DNA of 64,000 nucleotides from Proteles cristata cristata (GCA_017311185.1 JAESUZ010001269.1:434001-498000); one strand, 5' to 3'; counted from the stretch's first letter, positions 1 through 12,724 are shown. The notes: generated by a model from the sequence alone, not told the origin. Translations and numbers: made by a program.

Positions 1-1435
1 TCACATGGGCAGTATTTTGTGTCCTGCTCAGGTGTCGAAAGCAGCAGGGACTGAGTTGAGCCTGCTTAATGATCCTCCTCACAGGGTGGCTAGTAATGAA
101 ATCAGCTGCCAACCCTCTTTAAGCCCAGAGCTGGGCATGATGTAAAACCCTTGTAAATATAGATTAAAGATGTAGTTTTGATCACAAACTGTTCAGTTCT
201 CCAGATCTGACAGGCAATTATCTGCAGGAATCCAAGGGACACTGTGGGCCTTAGAAAAGACAGAGAAAAAAGGCAAGGCATTGGGAAGACAAAGAAGAAA
301 ACAGAAAAATGACAAGAAATAGAAAGGGAAAGGCTAGGGAGGCAGGTCTCTGTCCCTTCTCTCAGCAACACAGCACCATGTCAGAGTCCTACCTCTAATA
401 ACAAAAATGCCAGAACTTATACGTGAATGACACATAGATACTTCCAAAGACTCTTCACCTGTTACCCCTCATACTCCCCAAACAGCCTGTTGAGACCTCA
501 GAGAAGTACTATCATTTTTATTTAACAGATTTAAAATCTGAGTCATTCAAAAGTGTCTTACGGAGTCTGGAAACCATCAAACATGTAAGAGGCTAACCCA
601 ATTCCATATTAAGGATCAACAAATAGAGCTTATCACCCCACCCTCCCTCCCTCAAACATCTGCTTCACACATAACTGAACTAGCTCTACAAAATTTCTTT
701 TTCGGGTCATCCTCCTAAGAGCTTAGTTTGTTCAGCTTTAAGGAGATCTCACTTCAAACTAGCTGAGGGAGAAGTGGTAGAGAAAGGATTATTTACTGGG
801 GAAAATGAGAGTGATAATACCAGAAGAACTCTGATCCCAGAGAAGTCAGCTGTTCTTCTCCAGAGGTGACCTTCCAAACACTACATCATTTCTGGAACAA
901 TCAGAGTTAAAAATGAATCTCAGGAAATAATATAATTGGTGACGTTTTATTAACAGGTGCAAGGTGGGACAGAGCTTTTGTCATGAAAGAACATTCTAGC
1001 ACTAGAAGAAGGAAAGAGCCAGTCCTTGGCTTCCTGTGTGTGCCCTGCACCTTTGAGTTCAGCCACTGACAAGCAGACATTTCGGTGACTTTTAGATGAA
1101 AACCCAGGCTCAGGTTCAAAGCTACAAAGTGATACCTTTCGTGGGACAGAGTTCAGAGTCCTGTATCCCAGGCCTTTCGGTTGAGGTCTTAGCTTTTGGT
1201 AAGTGCACCTCCTGGCATGCTACTGCAATAACCCAGGGAACACTAGTGCTAGAACATTCTAGAAGCTCCTCTGCCTATAAACCTATAGATCCCTCATATA
1301 CTACGGCACATTATACTTTCCAAAAATGGCCCAGCAAGATTTCTTGTCCCATCTGCTCTTCCAGAACTTTGCCACCTGCATCAAGAGGCAGAGTTCATTT
1401 CTCTTCAGCTGGCAGGACTTTATGATAGTTTTTAA

Positions 1436-1860
1436 GTGATGGAATCTGGCAGAAGTGACACCATGTAGCTTCCAGGCTTGGTCATAAAGGGTGGCACAGT
1501 TTCTGTTTGGTTCTCTCTCAAGATGCTTCTCTTAGAACCCAGTTGCCACACTGCAAGGAAGCCCAGGCCACATGGAGAGATATCAACGTTTTGGCCAAAA
1601 ACTTCAGCTAAGGTCTTAGACACGGGCAAGGGTGAGCATCAACCCCCAGACAGCAAGCGAATGAGCCACTAGGTGATTCCCATCCTCAGCCCTCAAGGCT
1701 TCCCAGCTGAAGTCCCGCATTATGAATCAGAGCCAAGCTGTCCCCGTGTACCCAGTCCAGAAAATTTGTGAGTGTAATAAATAAACGTAATAAATGTTTG
1801 TTTTATGCCACTACCTTTGTCACTTGTTAAACAGACCTAGTAACTGGAATGTACATTACA
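1436..1860 (+). mobile_element. MaLR-type solo LTR, diverged
   Basis: Shows landmarks of an old mammalian MaLR LTR in order: a segment resembling 'tctctctcaagatgcttct', then agccc-agg-ccacatggagag, the 'cttcccagctgaagtccc' block, and a tail with gtgagtgtaataaa and a 'tttatgccactac' segment. An ERVL-MaLR remnant; no internal genes are present. Confidence 0.55.
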
Positions 1861-2039
1861 GCCCAAGTTAATACCCAGAAGCAGAAAAAATAATGTGGTT
1901 TTATACATTTTGGCCTTGGATCTGTCCTGGAGATAAAGAGGAACAGGCAGGGGCAGGAGGGGGCACACAAACATTTAAGAGCCACCTACCCCATGACAGA
2001 CACCACCCTGTGATGTACAAGAAAACTTCAAAACTTCAA

Positions 2040-2210
2040 TTCCTCCAAAGTCTTATGAGATTTAAGTGTGAGGGCCATTTAAAGATAAGGGAGCAGAGGC
2101 ACTGAATGTTTTAAAAGTTTATCCAGGATCATCCAGAAAGTAGTAGAGTTGGAAGTGTGAACCCATTATCTGATACCTGACTCTAAAACTCATCTTTCTG
2201 CTGTCCCAGT
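2040..2210 (-). mobile_element. MIR fragment, antisense
   Basis: Order of landmarks on the plus strand is that of a reversed MIR: a 'gataagggagcagaggcac' block, a diverged 'atccaggatcatccagaaag' core, then 'tgacctg-actctaaaactca'-like sequence. Confidence 0.5.
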
Positions 2211-3093
2211 AGAGCCCAATCTGGGGGCACTGGCTCCAGTGTTTGGGAGTAGGGGGGGGAATGATGTACTTAAATTTGGTGGGGAATGAAAAAATTCCAT
2301 TAATCCCTGAGCACTAGTCATTATGTGTAATATGCCCCGACACACACAATTTTCAAATACAGTAAATTCCATAATGATAATTGAAATTCTTTTCATATAT
2401 TCTTGATCTTGGTTTTGTTTATGATCTTGGTATTGATTATGTATGTTCTCAACCAAGAAATAATAATAAAATAGTTCCTGAAAGTTAAAGGTCTATGAAA
2501 TTTCTATATGTATATCAGAACAGGGTTTTCATGCTTAAAAATGTTGGGAATCTCCTACCCCGCACCTCCTTGTGTGTGACTAACGTCCTGCCTGGTGAGC
2601 TGGGTAACCGTGTTGCCACAGGAAAACACTCGTAAATGACCAACATTCCATCTGTGTGTATTTAATAAAGGTGGTTACCAAGGGATCGCTCTTAAATAGC
2701 GGGCTTTGAGAAGAGAGGTCCCCTCAGCCATTATTCATTAATTTGCTAATTGCTCTTCCCAGTGAGCACCGGCCAGCATTTGTCCTTAGCTAATGGTGAT
2801 GTATGTCCCCTTCCACTTTGCACACATGGCACAATGACAGAGATGACGGGCAGAGAAGAACGAGCCTTTCTCTGCCCTCTCCCTGTCCTTCAGGATATCC
2901 TACTAAGCAAGCATTCACTTCTCACAGGGTGGGAAGGAAGTGGTGATAAATTTGGGAACAAATTCATTACACATCAGGAATGCAGGGCAAGTTCACTGCC
3001 CTCCCTGAGAAATGGGAATCAGTGCCTCTCAGATCTGGGCTACAGAGGCAAGAATGCTGGTACTAAATGCTCTTTCCTTCAACAAAAGACTGA

Positions 3094-3330
3094 GGGGCGC
3101 CTGGGTGGCTTAGTCGGTTAAGCGTCCGACTTTCGCTTAGGTCATGATCTCGCGGTTCGTGGGTTCGAGCCCCGCATCGGGTTCTGTGCGGACTACCAGC
3201 TCAGAGCCTGGAGCCAATTTCAGAGTCTGTATTTCCCTCTCTCTCTGACCCTCCCCTGCTCACGCTGTCTCTCTCTCTCTCTCTCTCTCTCTCCTAGAAA
3301 TAAATTAAAAATTAAAAAAAAAAAAAAAAA
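3094..3330 (+). mobile_element. Felid tRNA-Lys SINE (young subfamily)
   Basis: Full-length: tRNA-like head with A and B boxes, CT-rich region, A tail. Flanked by aaaagac at 3084-3090 and 3327-3333. Carries the subfamily marks 'cttagtcgg' and 'tttcgcttagg'. Confidence 0.93.
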
Positions 3331-4714
3331 GACAAAACTTCACCGGAGTCCTTTGCTGTCACATTCTTAGGGGATGCCTTGCTTGGGGATGCATGTCCCA
3401 CCATGTGACCAACGCCAGGCTCCTCTCCTGCCACCACCAAGCTCTTAAATCACTGCATTCCACAAGGATTCTTTTTCTTCCCCAAATGGAGAAAACGGAA
3501 GGAAATTACAATGTCTACTAAAGTTGGTTTATGTCAAAACAACTAAGAAATTCCCCCTCATAAAACTACAGTGAAATCGCATCTAGATTTTTTAAGTATA
3601 TGTTTTCTACTTGTAAGCTGTTCAGCTCTGTTTTAATGGGGAAAGAAGAAAAGAAGAAATGTGCTTTTAAAACTCTGGAGTCTTAATCATTTTAATCACA
3701 TGTAAGCATGTGAACAATGTAAAGATACTCTTTTTGGTAATTCTAAAATATATAGTCTCAAAATGACCCATCAATTAACCACGGTTTAATTCATAAGTGA
3801 AGGAAATGTCTTTCATCTTATAAAGTGCACAAGTAGAATCCATTACACCCACACAATAGATGTACGACTTTAAGGGTCACATAGCAGCCATGGGCAGTCA
3901 GAGAACATTTCTCCCAACCCTAGAGGGGAAGCCTGCACCCCTTACAAGAAATATATGGTTGGGCCCAGGAGGAGTCGGAGTCTTTAGCCTGAAGGTCCTC
4001 CATTCTTCCCTAGAACCTCACCAAATCTTCCAACCTTGGAAGAAAGCTGAAGAGAACAGCTTTTATGGACAACCATCTGGTCTCACCAGGCTTTTCTCTT
4101 TCCTTTTAAAGAAAAAGGATGTAGAAATCCAGAGGAGGAAGCAGAAGGGTACTAAAAGTGGGAGAAAAGATATTTAAGAAATTAGCCCCAAATTTGTAAG
4201 CAGCTATCCACATAAGAAAAACTGCTGACCTTCCTCAGAGTCTTCTGAATGGAAGCAGAAATGCTGACCCAGGACGGACAAGGGGAGGTTCCCAATGGAA
4301 GTGGTCCCCGCCAAGGAGACTTCGCCCCACCTGGATTATCATACCCAAGTTCCCACTTATCTCAATAGACGGGGGGGGGCATGTGAATCCACCCAAACTT
4401 ATCCACTAAAACCTTTGCCTTTCCTATAACTCATAATAGCTGCCTAGTGGTCTCATCTTTTGCCACCAACAACGCCAGATGCATGTTGTCAGGCCTCTCC
4501 AAGGTCAGCACTCTTCATGGATTTCAAATTCCTAGAGGACAGGAAATACGTTTTTCCTGTACTGTATTGCAACTACCCAAATACTGTATACAGATACATA
4601 AATTTCTATCCGGAAGTCCTCTTTTAAAAACCCTCATTTCCTTTAAAGTGTCTGGCCTTGTAAGAATTCTGGGGAGACTGATGAAAACATCCTTAATAAG
4701 TGAGGTAACTGTGA

Positions 4715-5075
4715 TTCATTCATCCATTTATTCATTCATTCAACAAGGATTCACTGAGCATGGCTTATGTACTAGGCCAGGGATTTGGCAGTGAACTTGC
4801 CAAAGCCTATGTCCTCATAGGGTGGCTGCTCTTGGGGAATAAACAGGACGTAAACAAACATATCATAAATAAACAGGTATAATGTTGAGAAGGATACACA
4901 TTTACTAAGTTAAAGTGAGAATAAGAAGGGACGGGAGAAATTTGTATAGGGAAGCAGGGGGATCAAAGAAGGCTTCTCTAGGATTTGAGGAAAGGGGGCC
5001 TGAAGTAGTGTGGCTGTGGTGAAGAGCCTTCCAGGTTGGGAATAGCCAGGAAAGGCCCCGAGGCTAAGAAGGGCT
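4715..5075 (-). mobile_element. L2 3' end, antisense
   Basis: Begins with the attcattcattcaacaagga signature, then 'ctaggccaggg' and a block matching reversed L2 3' sequence ('aggcttctctaggatttgag'). Confidence 0.65.
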
Positions 5076-5384
5076 GGGTGGGTTCAAGGAAATGTAAATG
5101 AGTGTACTTACCCAACAAACACACCACCTGAGGCCAGATAGCAATGAGCAGGAAGGGGGATGCGTTTGGACCTGGGGTGGGAAGGCAGGGAATGACTCTG
5201 GCCACAGGACTGACAGAAAGGATCACTCCAGCCACCAGGAGGGAGAGAGGCAGAAAGCTGAATGGGTGGCAAGAGACGGGTGTTGGCCTGGACCAGGGGT
5301 TAACAGGACAGGGACAGAAGGTTTGCGGACCTATTCTGAAGATAAAACTAGTAGGCTTTGCTGAAGTGACAGATCGTAGGCATC

Positions 5385-5560
5385 TGAAATAGACAGAGTG
5401 GGGTCAAATCCCAACTCTGCCACCTACAGGAGCTGTGTGACCTTGAAGGAAAGATTTAACTTCCGTAAAATGAGAGAACACCACTGTCTACATAAAGGTA
5501 TAGAAGTGCTATATAGAAGCGCTTATCAGAATACCTAAGTATTATTTTAAAAAATTCTTC
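5385..5560 (+). mobile_element. MIR fragment
   Basis: Contains 'gggtcaaatcccaactctgc', 'gctgtgtgacctt' and 'cttccgtaaaatgag' in MIR order. Confidence 0.7.
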
Positions 5561-6400
5561 TTTATCCCTGGTTAAACCAAATAACCTTTGATCCTAACAA
5601 CACAACAACATTCTTGCAGGAAGATGTCAGAAGAGTTTTCCTTGGATCCTAATGGTCCTAAGGTCTCCTTGGATCCACCCTTTTTTTTGATGGTCAGACC
5701 TGATTTTCATTACGCTTTTACACTTTCAGCAGAGCTGTTGTTTTCAAGGTTGGGTTACTGCACTTCTAATCTTAATAGAATCAGCAACCACCATCCTACC
5801 CCTTATCAGAGAGTAGGACAGAAACATTAAGTGAAAAACAGAATCCTGGGGCTAAGAATTTTGACAATGCCAGGAAGGTGTTTGGAATAGTATTTCCAAT
5901 TGCATATTCAAAACCTCTGCTCTTGAACTCAACAAAAGAGGGTTAATTATTATTATATATTATTGGCTTTTAAAGCTGGGAGCTCTTGCCTCCTTTCCTG
6001 TCCAATAATTACAGTTAGGCCAGTATTTCTAACTTATGTCAACATATGATCAAGATCATATGACCCTGAGTCCAGCAAGAAGTGAAACCACTCAGCCCTG
6101 AAAATCAAACAGAAAATCACTCTCTCTTCCTGGCTGGAATGCCCACTAGAAGGTACATACACTTAATTGTACTCCCCCCATTTTCCAATCCCAATTAATC
6201 CATTGCCACATTTGCATGGTTTCCTCCCTAAAAATGTGAAATTATTTTGCAAATCTCATCTCTGTTTAATGAGACTTAACAGCTATTCTAAATAACAACA
6301 GGTTGAGGAACAGAAATCATAAAGTAGAGGTCTACAATGACATTAATAGATGTTTAAAATGATAAATAGCATCTTTATAGTTGAAACTTAGAAATCTATC

Positions 6401-6609
6401 GGGGCACCCGGGTGACTTAGTCGGTTAAGCGTCTGACTTTCGCTTAGGTCATGATCTCGCGGTTCGTGGGTTCAGGCCCCGCATCGGGCTCTGTGCTGAC
6501 TGGCAGCTCAGAGCCTGGAGCCTATTTCAGAGTCTGTGTCTCCCTCTCTCTCTGACCCTCCCCTGCTCACGCTGTCTCTCCCTCCTAGAAATAAAAATAT
6601 TAAAAAAAA
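6401..6609 (+). mobile_element. Felid tRNA-Lys SINE (young subfamily)
   Basis: Flanked by the duplication aaatctatc (6392-6400 and 6610-6618). Same 'tttcgcttagg' head and 'cctagaaataaa' tail as the copy at 3094. Confidence 0.93.
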
Positions 6610-6670
6610 AAATCTATCTGAATAATTCAAACACAGTTTTAATAGAACTTACTGTTCCAAAAGAAAATAA

Positions 6671-6867
6671 GGGGACACCTGGGTGGCTCTGTTGGTTAAG
6701 CATCTGACTCTTGATTTCAGCTCAGGTCAGGATATCACAGTTTCCGAGCTTAAGCCCTGCAGTGGGCTGTGCACAGTGTGGAGTCTGCTTAGGATATTCC
6801 CTCTCTCTCTCTGTTCCTCTCCTGCTTGTGCGCACATTCTCTTAAAATTAAATAAACTTTAAAAAGA
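6671..6867 (+). mobile_element. tRNA-Lys SINE, older subfamily
   Basis: Head ggggacacctgggtggctct; body with 'tcttgatttcagctcagg' and an abbreviated tail 'tcttaaaattaaat'. The next SINE is inserted at its tail. Confidence 0.88.
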
Positions 6868-6877
6868 AAGAAAACTC

Positions 6878-7103
6878 GGGGTGCCTAGGTGGCTCAGTCA
6901 GTTAAGGGTCTGACTTGGGCTCATGGCGTGACCTCATGGTTCATGGGTTTGAGCCCTATGTCAGGGTCTGTGCTGACAGCTCAGAGCCTGGAGCCTGCTT
7001 TGGATTCTGTGTCTCCCTCTGCCTCTGCCTCTCCCCTGCTCATGACCTATCTCTATCCCTCTCTCTCAAAAATAAATGTTAAGAAAAAAAAAAAAAAAGA
7101 AAT
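6878..7103 (+). mobile_element. tRNA-Lys SINE
   Basis: Flanked by aagaaaactc at 6868-6877 and 7104-7113, the left copy lying in the A-rich tail of the preceding SINE. Confidence 0.92.
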
Positions 7104-7389
7104 AAGAAAACTCAAATAGGGCAATGTAGATCAGAATAGGATTATGTCAGAAAATTATACCCAGAGAAGATGAAAATATTAAATTGGTGAAAAAAGAAGT
7201 CAAGCCTGAGGATCCTCCTTTTTAAAAGTTTTATTTTTTAATGCCAATGTTACCAAGTCATTCTTTGCAGTGTTTTTGCAGATGTTTTTTTTATTTATTT
7301 GCAGAATAAAATGCATTCACGTAAGCCCCCTTCTCTTATGAACAGAAACAGAAATCAGCAGCCAGAGTTCACACACACCAAAACCCACA

Positions 7390-7510
7390 GGTCATGTCTT
7401 TTAACCTTCATGATGACCCAACCCAAAAGGCAGGCACAGAGATGTTAAGTCACAAAGCCAAGTGTGATACAGGACTTGTGGCCAAAATCTATCAGCCTCA
7501 ATTGCTACAC
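7390..7510 (-). mobile_element. MIR fragment, antisense
   Basis: Reversed MIR landmarks: 'ccttcatgatgaccc', 'ggcacagagatgttaagtca'. Confidence 0.6.
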
Positions 7511-7528
7511 ACACTGCCCCTTCTTTAA

Positions 7529-7736
7529 AAAAAAATTTTTTTAATGCTTATTATTGAGAGACAGAGAGAGACAGAGCATAAGTTGAGGAGGGGCAGAGAG
7601 AGGGGGAGGCACAGAATCCAAAGCAGGCTCCGAGCTGTCAGCACACAGCCTGATGCAATGCTCAAACTCACAAACCGCGAGATCATGACCTGAGCCAAAG
7701 TCGGATGCTTAACCGACTTAGCCACCCGGTGCCCCT
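7529..7736 (-). mobile_element. tRNA-Lys SINE, antisense
   Basis: Poly-T start, (ga)n tract and 'gccacccggtgcccc' end. Flanks match in 15 of 17 bases (7512-7528 and 7737-7753). Confidence 0.92.
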
Positions 7737-8616
7737 CACTGTCCTTTCTTTAAGGCATGAACCACAGTCAAACACTCATCTGCCTTCCCTAACTTACCAA
7801 AAGAATTAACTTTTCCTCCTCCTGACTCTTATTCACCCCCACCTAACAGAATGGAACTACCCACTGTCTTTTCTTTCTCTCTCATGTGGATATCCAAAAA
7901 ATTGCCAAGTCCACTTTGAACATGCCTCTTGAATCTACCAGATCCTTTCTGTCCATGTGTGGACTTCTTTTCCCTTATTTTTTCTTATCCCATCTCACCT
8001 AAATCACCACCACCTGGCCCATTCTCCCATGGCCAGACCTCCAAGCCACCTGCGCAGCCCTCAAACTTCCTAGAGGCAAGCACCCGGGCAGATTACTCTG
8101 AAGCCTTTAATGACTCCCTAAAGAAACTAAATATAATCACTTCATCCCAGGAGTCATGGATCTGGATGACCCCAAGTTAGTTTTCTCCCCTATTTTCCCC
8201 ACAAGGCCACATCATTAGAGTTAAAGTGGGACCACAAGTGGCACATCTCACGTGTTTCACCTCCACATCTTTGGGAAGATTAGACTTGACTATCAGAATG
8301 ACTTCAGCCCCATCTCTCTCTGAATTCGGCCCATCTTGCAAGATTTTTCCTTTAGCAGTCTGTCCTTCCCCTCCCTAAACCCTATTAAACCCTAAACCCT
8401 TCACCACTGCCTCTTTCTCCAATTTCACTCCATGTAATCCTTTTCCTCATCCTGACCTACCACCATCACCGCCTACATCATGGCCTCTCAGAAGACAGGG
8501 ATTGGGGCTTGCTCACCTTAGCACCTTCTGGAGTACTCACTGAAGACATGCAAAAATGCTTATTCGATTTACCTGAAAATCCATTTTGAAGAGATTATGC
8601 TTTCCTCTGGACTTTT

Positions 8617-8778
8617 TTAAAAAATTGATTTATTTATTTTGAGAGACAGAATCCCAAGGAGGCTCCATCCTGTCAGTGCAGAGCCCAATGCGGGGCTCGA
8701 ACTCATTAAAACCAAACCAAGAGTTTTGAAGAAACCAAGAGTTGGATACTTAACCAACTGAGCCAACGAAGGTGCCAC
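8617..8778 (-). mobile_element. tRNA-Lys SINE, antisense, degraded
   Basis: Retains 'tttatttattttgagagaca', 'gtgcagagcccaatgcgggg' and 'actgagccaacgaaggtgcc'. An internal duplication of 'accaagagtt' has disrupted the B-box region. Confidence 0.85.
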
Positions 8779-8834
8779 TCCTCTAAACCTTTAAAGCATA
8801 TACTTTATATCACTTATACAGCACTTGGATTCTA

Positions 8835-8985
8835 TCCTGAGTATTAATTCATCCACATGCAAATGTCCTGTATCCCCAGCAAAAAGTACAAGTTCTCTGA
8901 AGGCAAGGACAAGGTCTCCCTTTTTATGTATGGATCCAGGAACTTGCATCTAATAGGTATTAAATATGTATTCTTAAAATATTTA
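8835..8985 (+). mobile_element. L2 3' end
   Basis: 'tgtatccccagcaaaaagtac', 'ctctgaaggcaaggacaagg' and an 'aataggtattaaatatgta' end follow an L2 3' terminus, in diverged order. Confidence 0.45.
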
Positions 8986-9613
8986 TGTGATTTCCCCCAA
9001 CAAAGCTGCATTTCTCCAAGGTTTTCTGTTCCTCAAAGTATACAGTCCAGGGTTTTATAGTAAAAAATATTATATCACACCCCCCCCACATGCACAATCT
9101 TATCCTTTCTTAAACATTTACAAGGTACATTAACACCTCAAAGGCACCGAGCAGTCCTATAATAAAGAAACGTAGGCAAGACATTTTCTAAACTTACTTG
9201 ACACAAAGAAACTTTTCTTGATTATAAATCTGTTAACATCCAGCAGTGCCACTTGGAGAAATCAACTTAAAGTATCTGAAGCAATACCCTATTTTTAACT
9301 AAGTGCACAGCAAGTAATATATATAAGACATTTTATATATTTTATAGTATATATTCAACACATCATTACCATTACACTCCCTCAATACACAGACTTGTAA
9401 GTAGGAAATTATAAAGAAGGGAAAATCTCACGGTCTTGCTTTCCTCCAATCCCCTCTACCTGTTACTCAACATTCCTTCCTTTGTGCATGAAATCAACTG
9501 AAATCTTCTTTTCTTCAGTTGCTGTGAGACACTCAGGATACAAGGGGACTCCATTTATTCTTCCCACCGAGGGACTTACTTGTTCCAGCTTCTAGGGACT
9601 GAGAGGGTCCTTA

Positions 9614-9689
9614 GGTATAAACTCCAAATTGTACTCTTGGAGGAAGGAAGGTATAAACTCCAAATTGTACTCTTGGAGGAAGGAAGGTA
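9614..9689. repeat. Perfect 36-base tandem duplication
   Basis: The unit starting ggtataaactcc at 9614 is repeated without mismatch from 9650 to 9685, plus four bases of a third copy. Lies in otherwise unique sequence. Confidence 0.95.
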
Positions 9690-9998
9690 GGTTTTAGGGT
9701 CAGGAAATCTACCTTGAAGACACAGAGAAATTAGGTGACATGATTAATAACAAAACCTTAGCTTAAAGGAAATGTAAAGTTCCAAATGTAGAGTTGTATC
9801 AATAAGGGTTAAGTTTGACTGCACCTGAAAGAAAACCCAAAATAACAGTGGCTTAAATAAAAGTCTCTACACATAAAGAGTTTGAGAGGAGCCCAGAGCT
9901 GACAAGACAGCCCCAAGGACACTTAAGATCGGGGCTCCCTCTATCTGTTCCATCAACCTAATACAAGGCCTCCATCTTTAAGATCACCTCAGGGCCCA

Positions 9999-10224
9999 GG
10001 GGCATATGGGTGGCTCAGTCAGTTCAGTGTCTGACTTGGGCTCTGGTCATGATCTCTTGGTTCATGAGTTTGAAGCCGGCATTGGGCTCCCACTGTCTGT
10101 GAAGAGCCTGCTTGGAGCGCTCTATCCCCCTTTCTCTGCCCCTCCCCTGCTTGGGCTCTTGTACGTGCTCTCGTGTGCTCTCTCTCTCTCTCTATCAAAA
10201 TAAATAAGTCAACTTTTTAAAAAA
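9999..10224 (+). mobile_element. tRNA-Lys SINE with 16-base TSD
   Basis: Perfect target-site duplication atcacctcagggccca at 9983-9998 and 10225-10240. The head is diverged (ggcatatgggtggctcag). Confidence 0.93.
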
Positions 10225-10614
10225 ATCACCTCAGGGCCCAAACCAGCAGCTAGAATGCTAACCATCAAGTACTCATCCCAGGGGTGGGTTTAAAAAAAAA
10301 AAAAAAAGATGATGGAATAGGTAAAAAATGTGTAGCTTTCAGCAGAGTGATAAGAGCCTTTCTAGAGCCCTTCTCCAGTCCTCCACGTCACTTCTTGTTG
10401 ACGAGGACCTGGTCACACAGCCGAAACCAGCTCAAAGAAGACTGGGAACTGCGGTCTTTTAGCTGGGTATGCTGCACCTCCAAGTTTTTAAATGGAGTTC
10501 TATCACTAAGAAAGAACAGGAGGAAGGATATTGGGGAGTCTACTAGTAATCTCTGCCGGAAGGAAGGAAACAGACATTAGACTCCTACTCCCTTCAAATG
10601 CTGGTCAGAAGTTA

Positions 10615-10830
10615 TTTAGCTCCGTGTCTCTCAGCCCATTCATTGATAAGAATCACCTGCAAGGGATGGGTGGTGAAAGGGTGGGAAGAGATTCTCACCG
10701 AAATATAGATTCCCAGGCTCCACCCAGACCTACTGAACCAGAACTGCCAGGGAGAGGACCTGGGGATCCCTGTTTTTAGCAAGCACCCTAGGTGATTGTT
10801 ATCATCAAGCAAGTATGGGAAACACTGAAA
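10615..10830. mobile_element. hAT-type MER5-like element
   Basis: Contains 'agaatcacctgcaaggg', 'gattcccaggctccaccc', 'gacctactgaaccagaa' and 'caccctaggtgattgtt', the order of the common MER5-like non-autonomous hAT DNA transposon. Confidence 0.7.
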
Positions 10831-11098
10831 TCTCATCTTCCAATCAACTTGGCCATCTCAGCAAATTCCTGAGCCTTGGGGCCTCAGAGGAAGTCAGAGG
10901 CATAGAAGCCCTTTCTCATACTGAGGCAACTTCTGTCAGAGAGTCTACCCTATGGGAAGAGACCAAGGGGGCTTCATCATAAAGGAATTACAAAAACAAT
11001 TATGAATCAAGCAACCAAGTACTTTGGCCAGCCATCTCTGTCACATGAATAAATCTGATCATATAAAATCAGCCCATTTCCTTACAGAAAGCTTTAGG

Positions 11099-11312
11099 AT
11101 ATTATTATTATTATTATCATTATTATTATTTGAGAGAGCACCTGGGCAGGGTAGAGACAGAGGAGGAGGAGAGAAGAGGAAGGCGGAGGAAGGAGGAGGG
11201 AAAGACTATCTTAAGCAGGTTCCACACTAAGCATCTCCAACTTGACCCTGGGATCATGACCTATGCCAAAATCAAGTCAGATGCTCAACTGACTAGGCCA
11301 CCCAGGCAGCCA
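11099..11312 (-). mobile_element. tRNA-Lys SINE, antisense, with ATT and purine expansions
   Basis: Starts in a (att)n run, has an expanded gagga/ggaag tract, and ends 'ctcaactgactaggccaccc'. Recognisable but diverged. Confidence 0.8.
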
Positions 11313-11922
11313 GGATGATTGGTCTCTAGTTTTTCAATCTTTCCCAAGTAGGACATGAGTTTGACAACTGCTGGAGTCTCTCAGGCTCTCTAGCACCCCA
11401 TGGTGCATCAGGGAGCAGTCCAGTAGGCTTGCCTGCAGTTGGCTGAAGGCTGTTAGCCTATGGCAGTTGGGTTTCTCTCAGAGGCTTAAAGTAAAACCAT
11501 AGATAGGAAGGTGCAGTGCACTTAGAAACATTAGAAATCAACTGTGTGGTACTGACCATTGCAACGTTCTTCCTCTAAACTAAGGAACTGAGGACATGTT
11601 ACTTGTATTCTAACCATCCTAGTAGCTCTGAAACCCAGGGTGCCCTAAGGACAAATGTGATGGATGAACGCTAGGACTGCAGGGGATTTTGATTACATTT
11701 GCTCCCTCACCCAGGCTAATACTGAAAAAATCTGGTGGGGGGAGGGGAGGGCTTAATGATACCAGAAACTGCTTATATCTGGCATGACCTTTCCATGGAA
11801 GAAAAAGATTCCAAACTTATATTTAGTCTGATGTTTCCTTATGAGGGATTAAGCCCTTCGAATATCACAAATAAAAGCATAAAATGTATTAAAGGGAGAT
11901 TTTTCTTTTCACCTACTGGGGT

Positions 11923-12350
11923 TAGGTTTTGAATGGTGTTCTCCAAAACCTAACCTCCAGTACCTCAGAAAGTGACTGTATATGGAAATAGGGTCTTTGC
12001 AGAGGAAATAAAGTTAAAATGAGGTCAAGAGGGTAGGCCTCCATCCAATGACTGATGGTGTCCTTCTTAAAATGGGAAATCTGGACAGAGACAGACACGC
12101 ACAGAGGGAAGCCAGCCACGTGAGGATGGAGGACTGGAGCCGTGGCACGGCAAGCCAGGGTGCTGACTATGGCTGCAGACTACCAGAAGCTGGGGCTGGG
12201 GGTGGGTGGTGAGGAAGACAGATTTCAGAGGGAACATGGCCCTGCCACCATCTTGACTTCAGACATCTAGCCTCCACGACTGTGAGACAAGACACTTATT
12301 GCATCTAAGCCAGTTTACGGCACTTCGTTATTTCAGCCCTAGTCAATGAA
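11923..12350 (+). mobile_element. MaLR (MLT1-like) solo LTR
   Basis: Landmarks in order: 'ttttgaatggtgttctcc', 'ctccagtacctcagaaagtg', 'ggaaatagggtctttgcaga', 'gtgtccttctta', 'catggccctgccaccatctt', 'agcctccacgactgtgag' and 'gcactt-cgttatttcagccc'. Near full length, no internal sequence. Confidence 0.8.
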
Positions 12351-12642
12351 TACAGTTGGGTTAGTGGGGATGCATTCCTTCACCAAGGTCAAATTCGATA
12401 TTCTTGGTTTAAAACTGAAGCTATCTGCCTACACAACTCTGAACGGAGAACAAAAGAACTACAAATGCAGGACCATATGAAAATGATTTAAGTTGCCTTG
12501 AAACCAAGCTTTAAATTGCCCTTACTTTCTCCAGGATGGTTTGAAACACAGGTTCCTCCACTTATTATTAATGACAAGGGCAGGTATTCTGATGCCTTGC
12601 AGATCAGGGATATCTACAACGATGCTTCCTTACTATATGACT

Positions 12643-12668
12643 GTTTGTTAACCCGGTTTGTTAACCCG
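12643..12668. repeat. 13-base unit in tandem, twice
   Basis: gtttgttaacccg occurs at 12643-12655 and 12656-12668 without mismatch. Confidence 0.9.
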
Positions 12669-12724
12669 GTTCTAAACCCTTTTCCCTCAGGACAGTCTTC
12701 AAAGCCTTAAAAATACCCAGGTCA

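Noticed and set aside
1436..1860. Active endogenous retrovirus
   Set aside because: Only diverged solo LTRs of MaLR type are present here and at 11.9, 18.2, 21.4 and 24.9 kb; no gag, pol or env sequence was recognised.
3094..3180. tRNA genes (A and B box matches in many places)
   Set aside because: Each match is the tRNA-like head of a SINE followed by the SINE body and A tail; none folds as a complete, free-standing tRNA gene.
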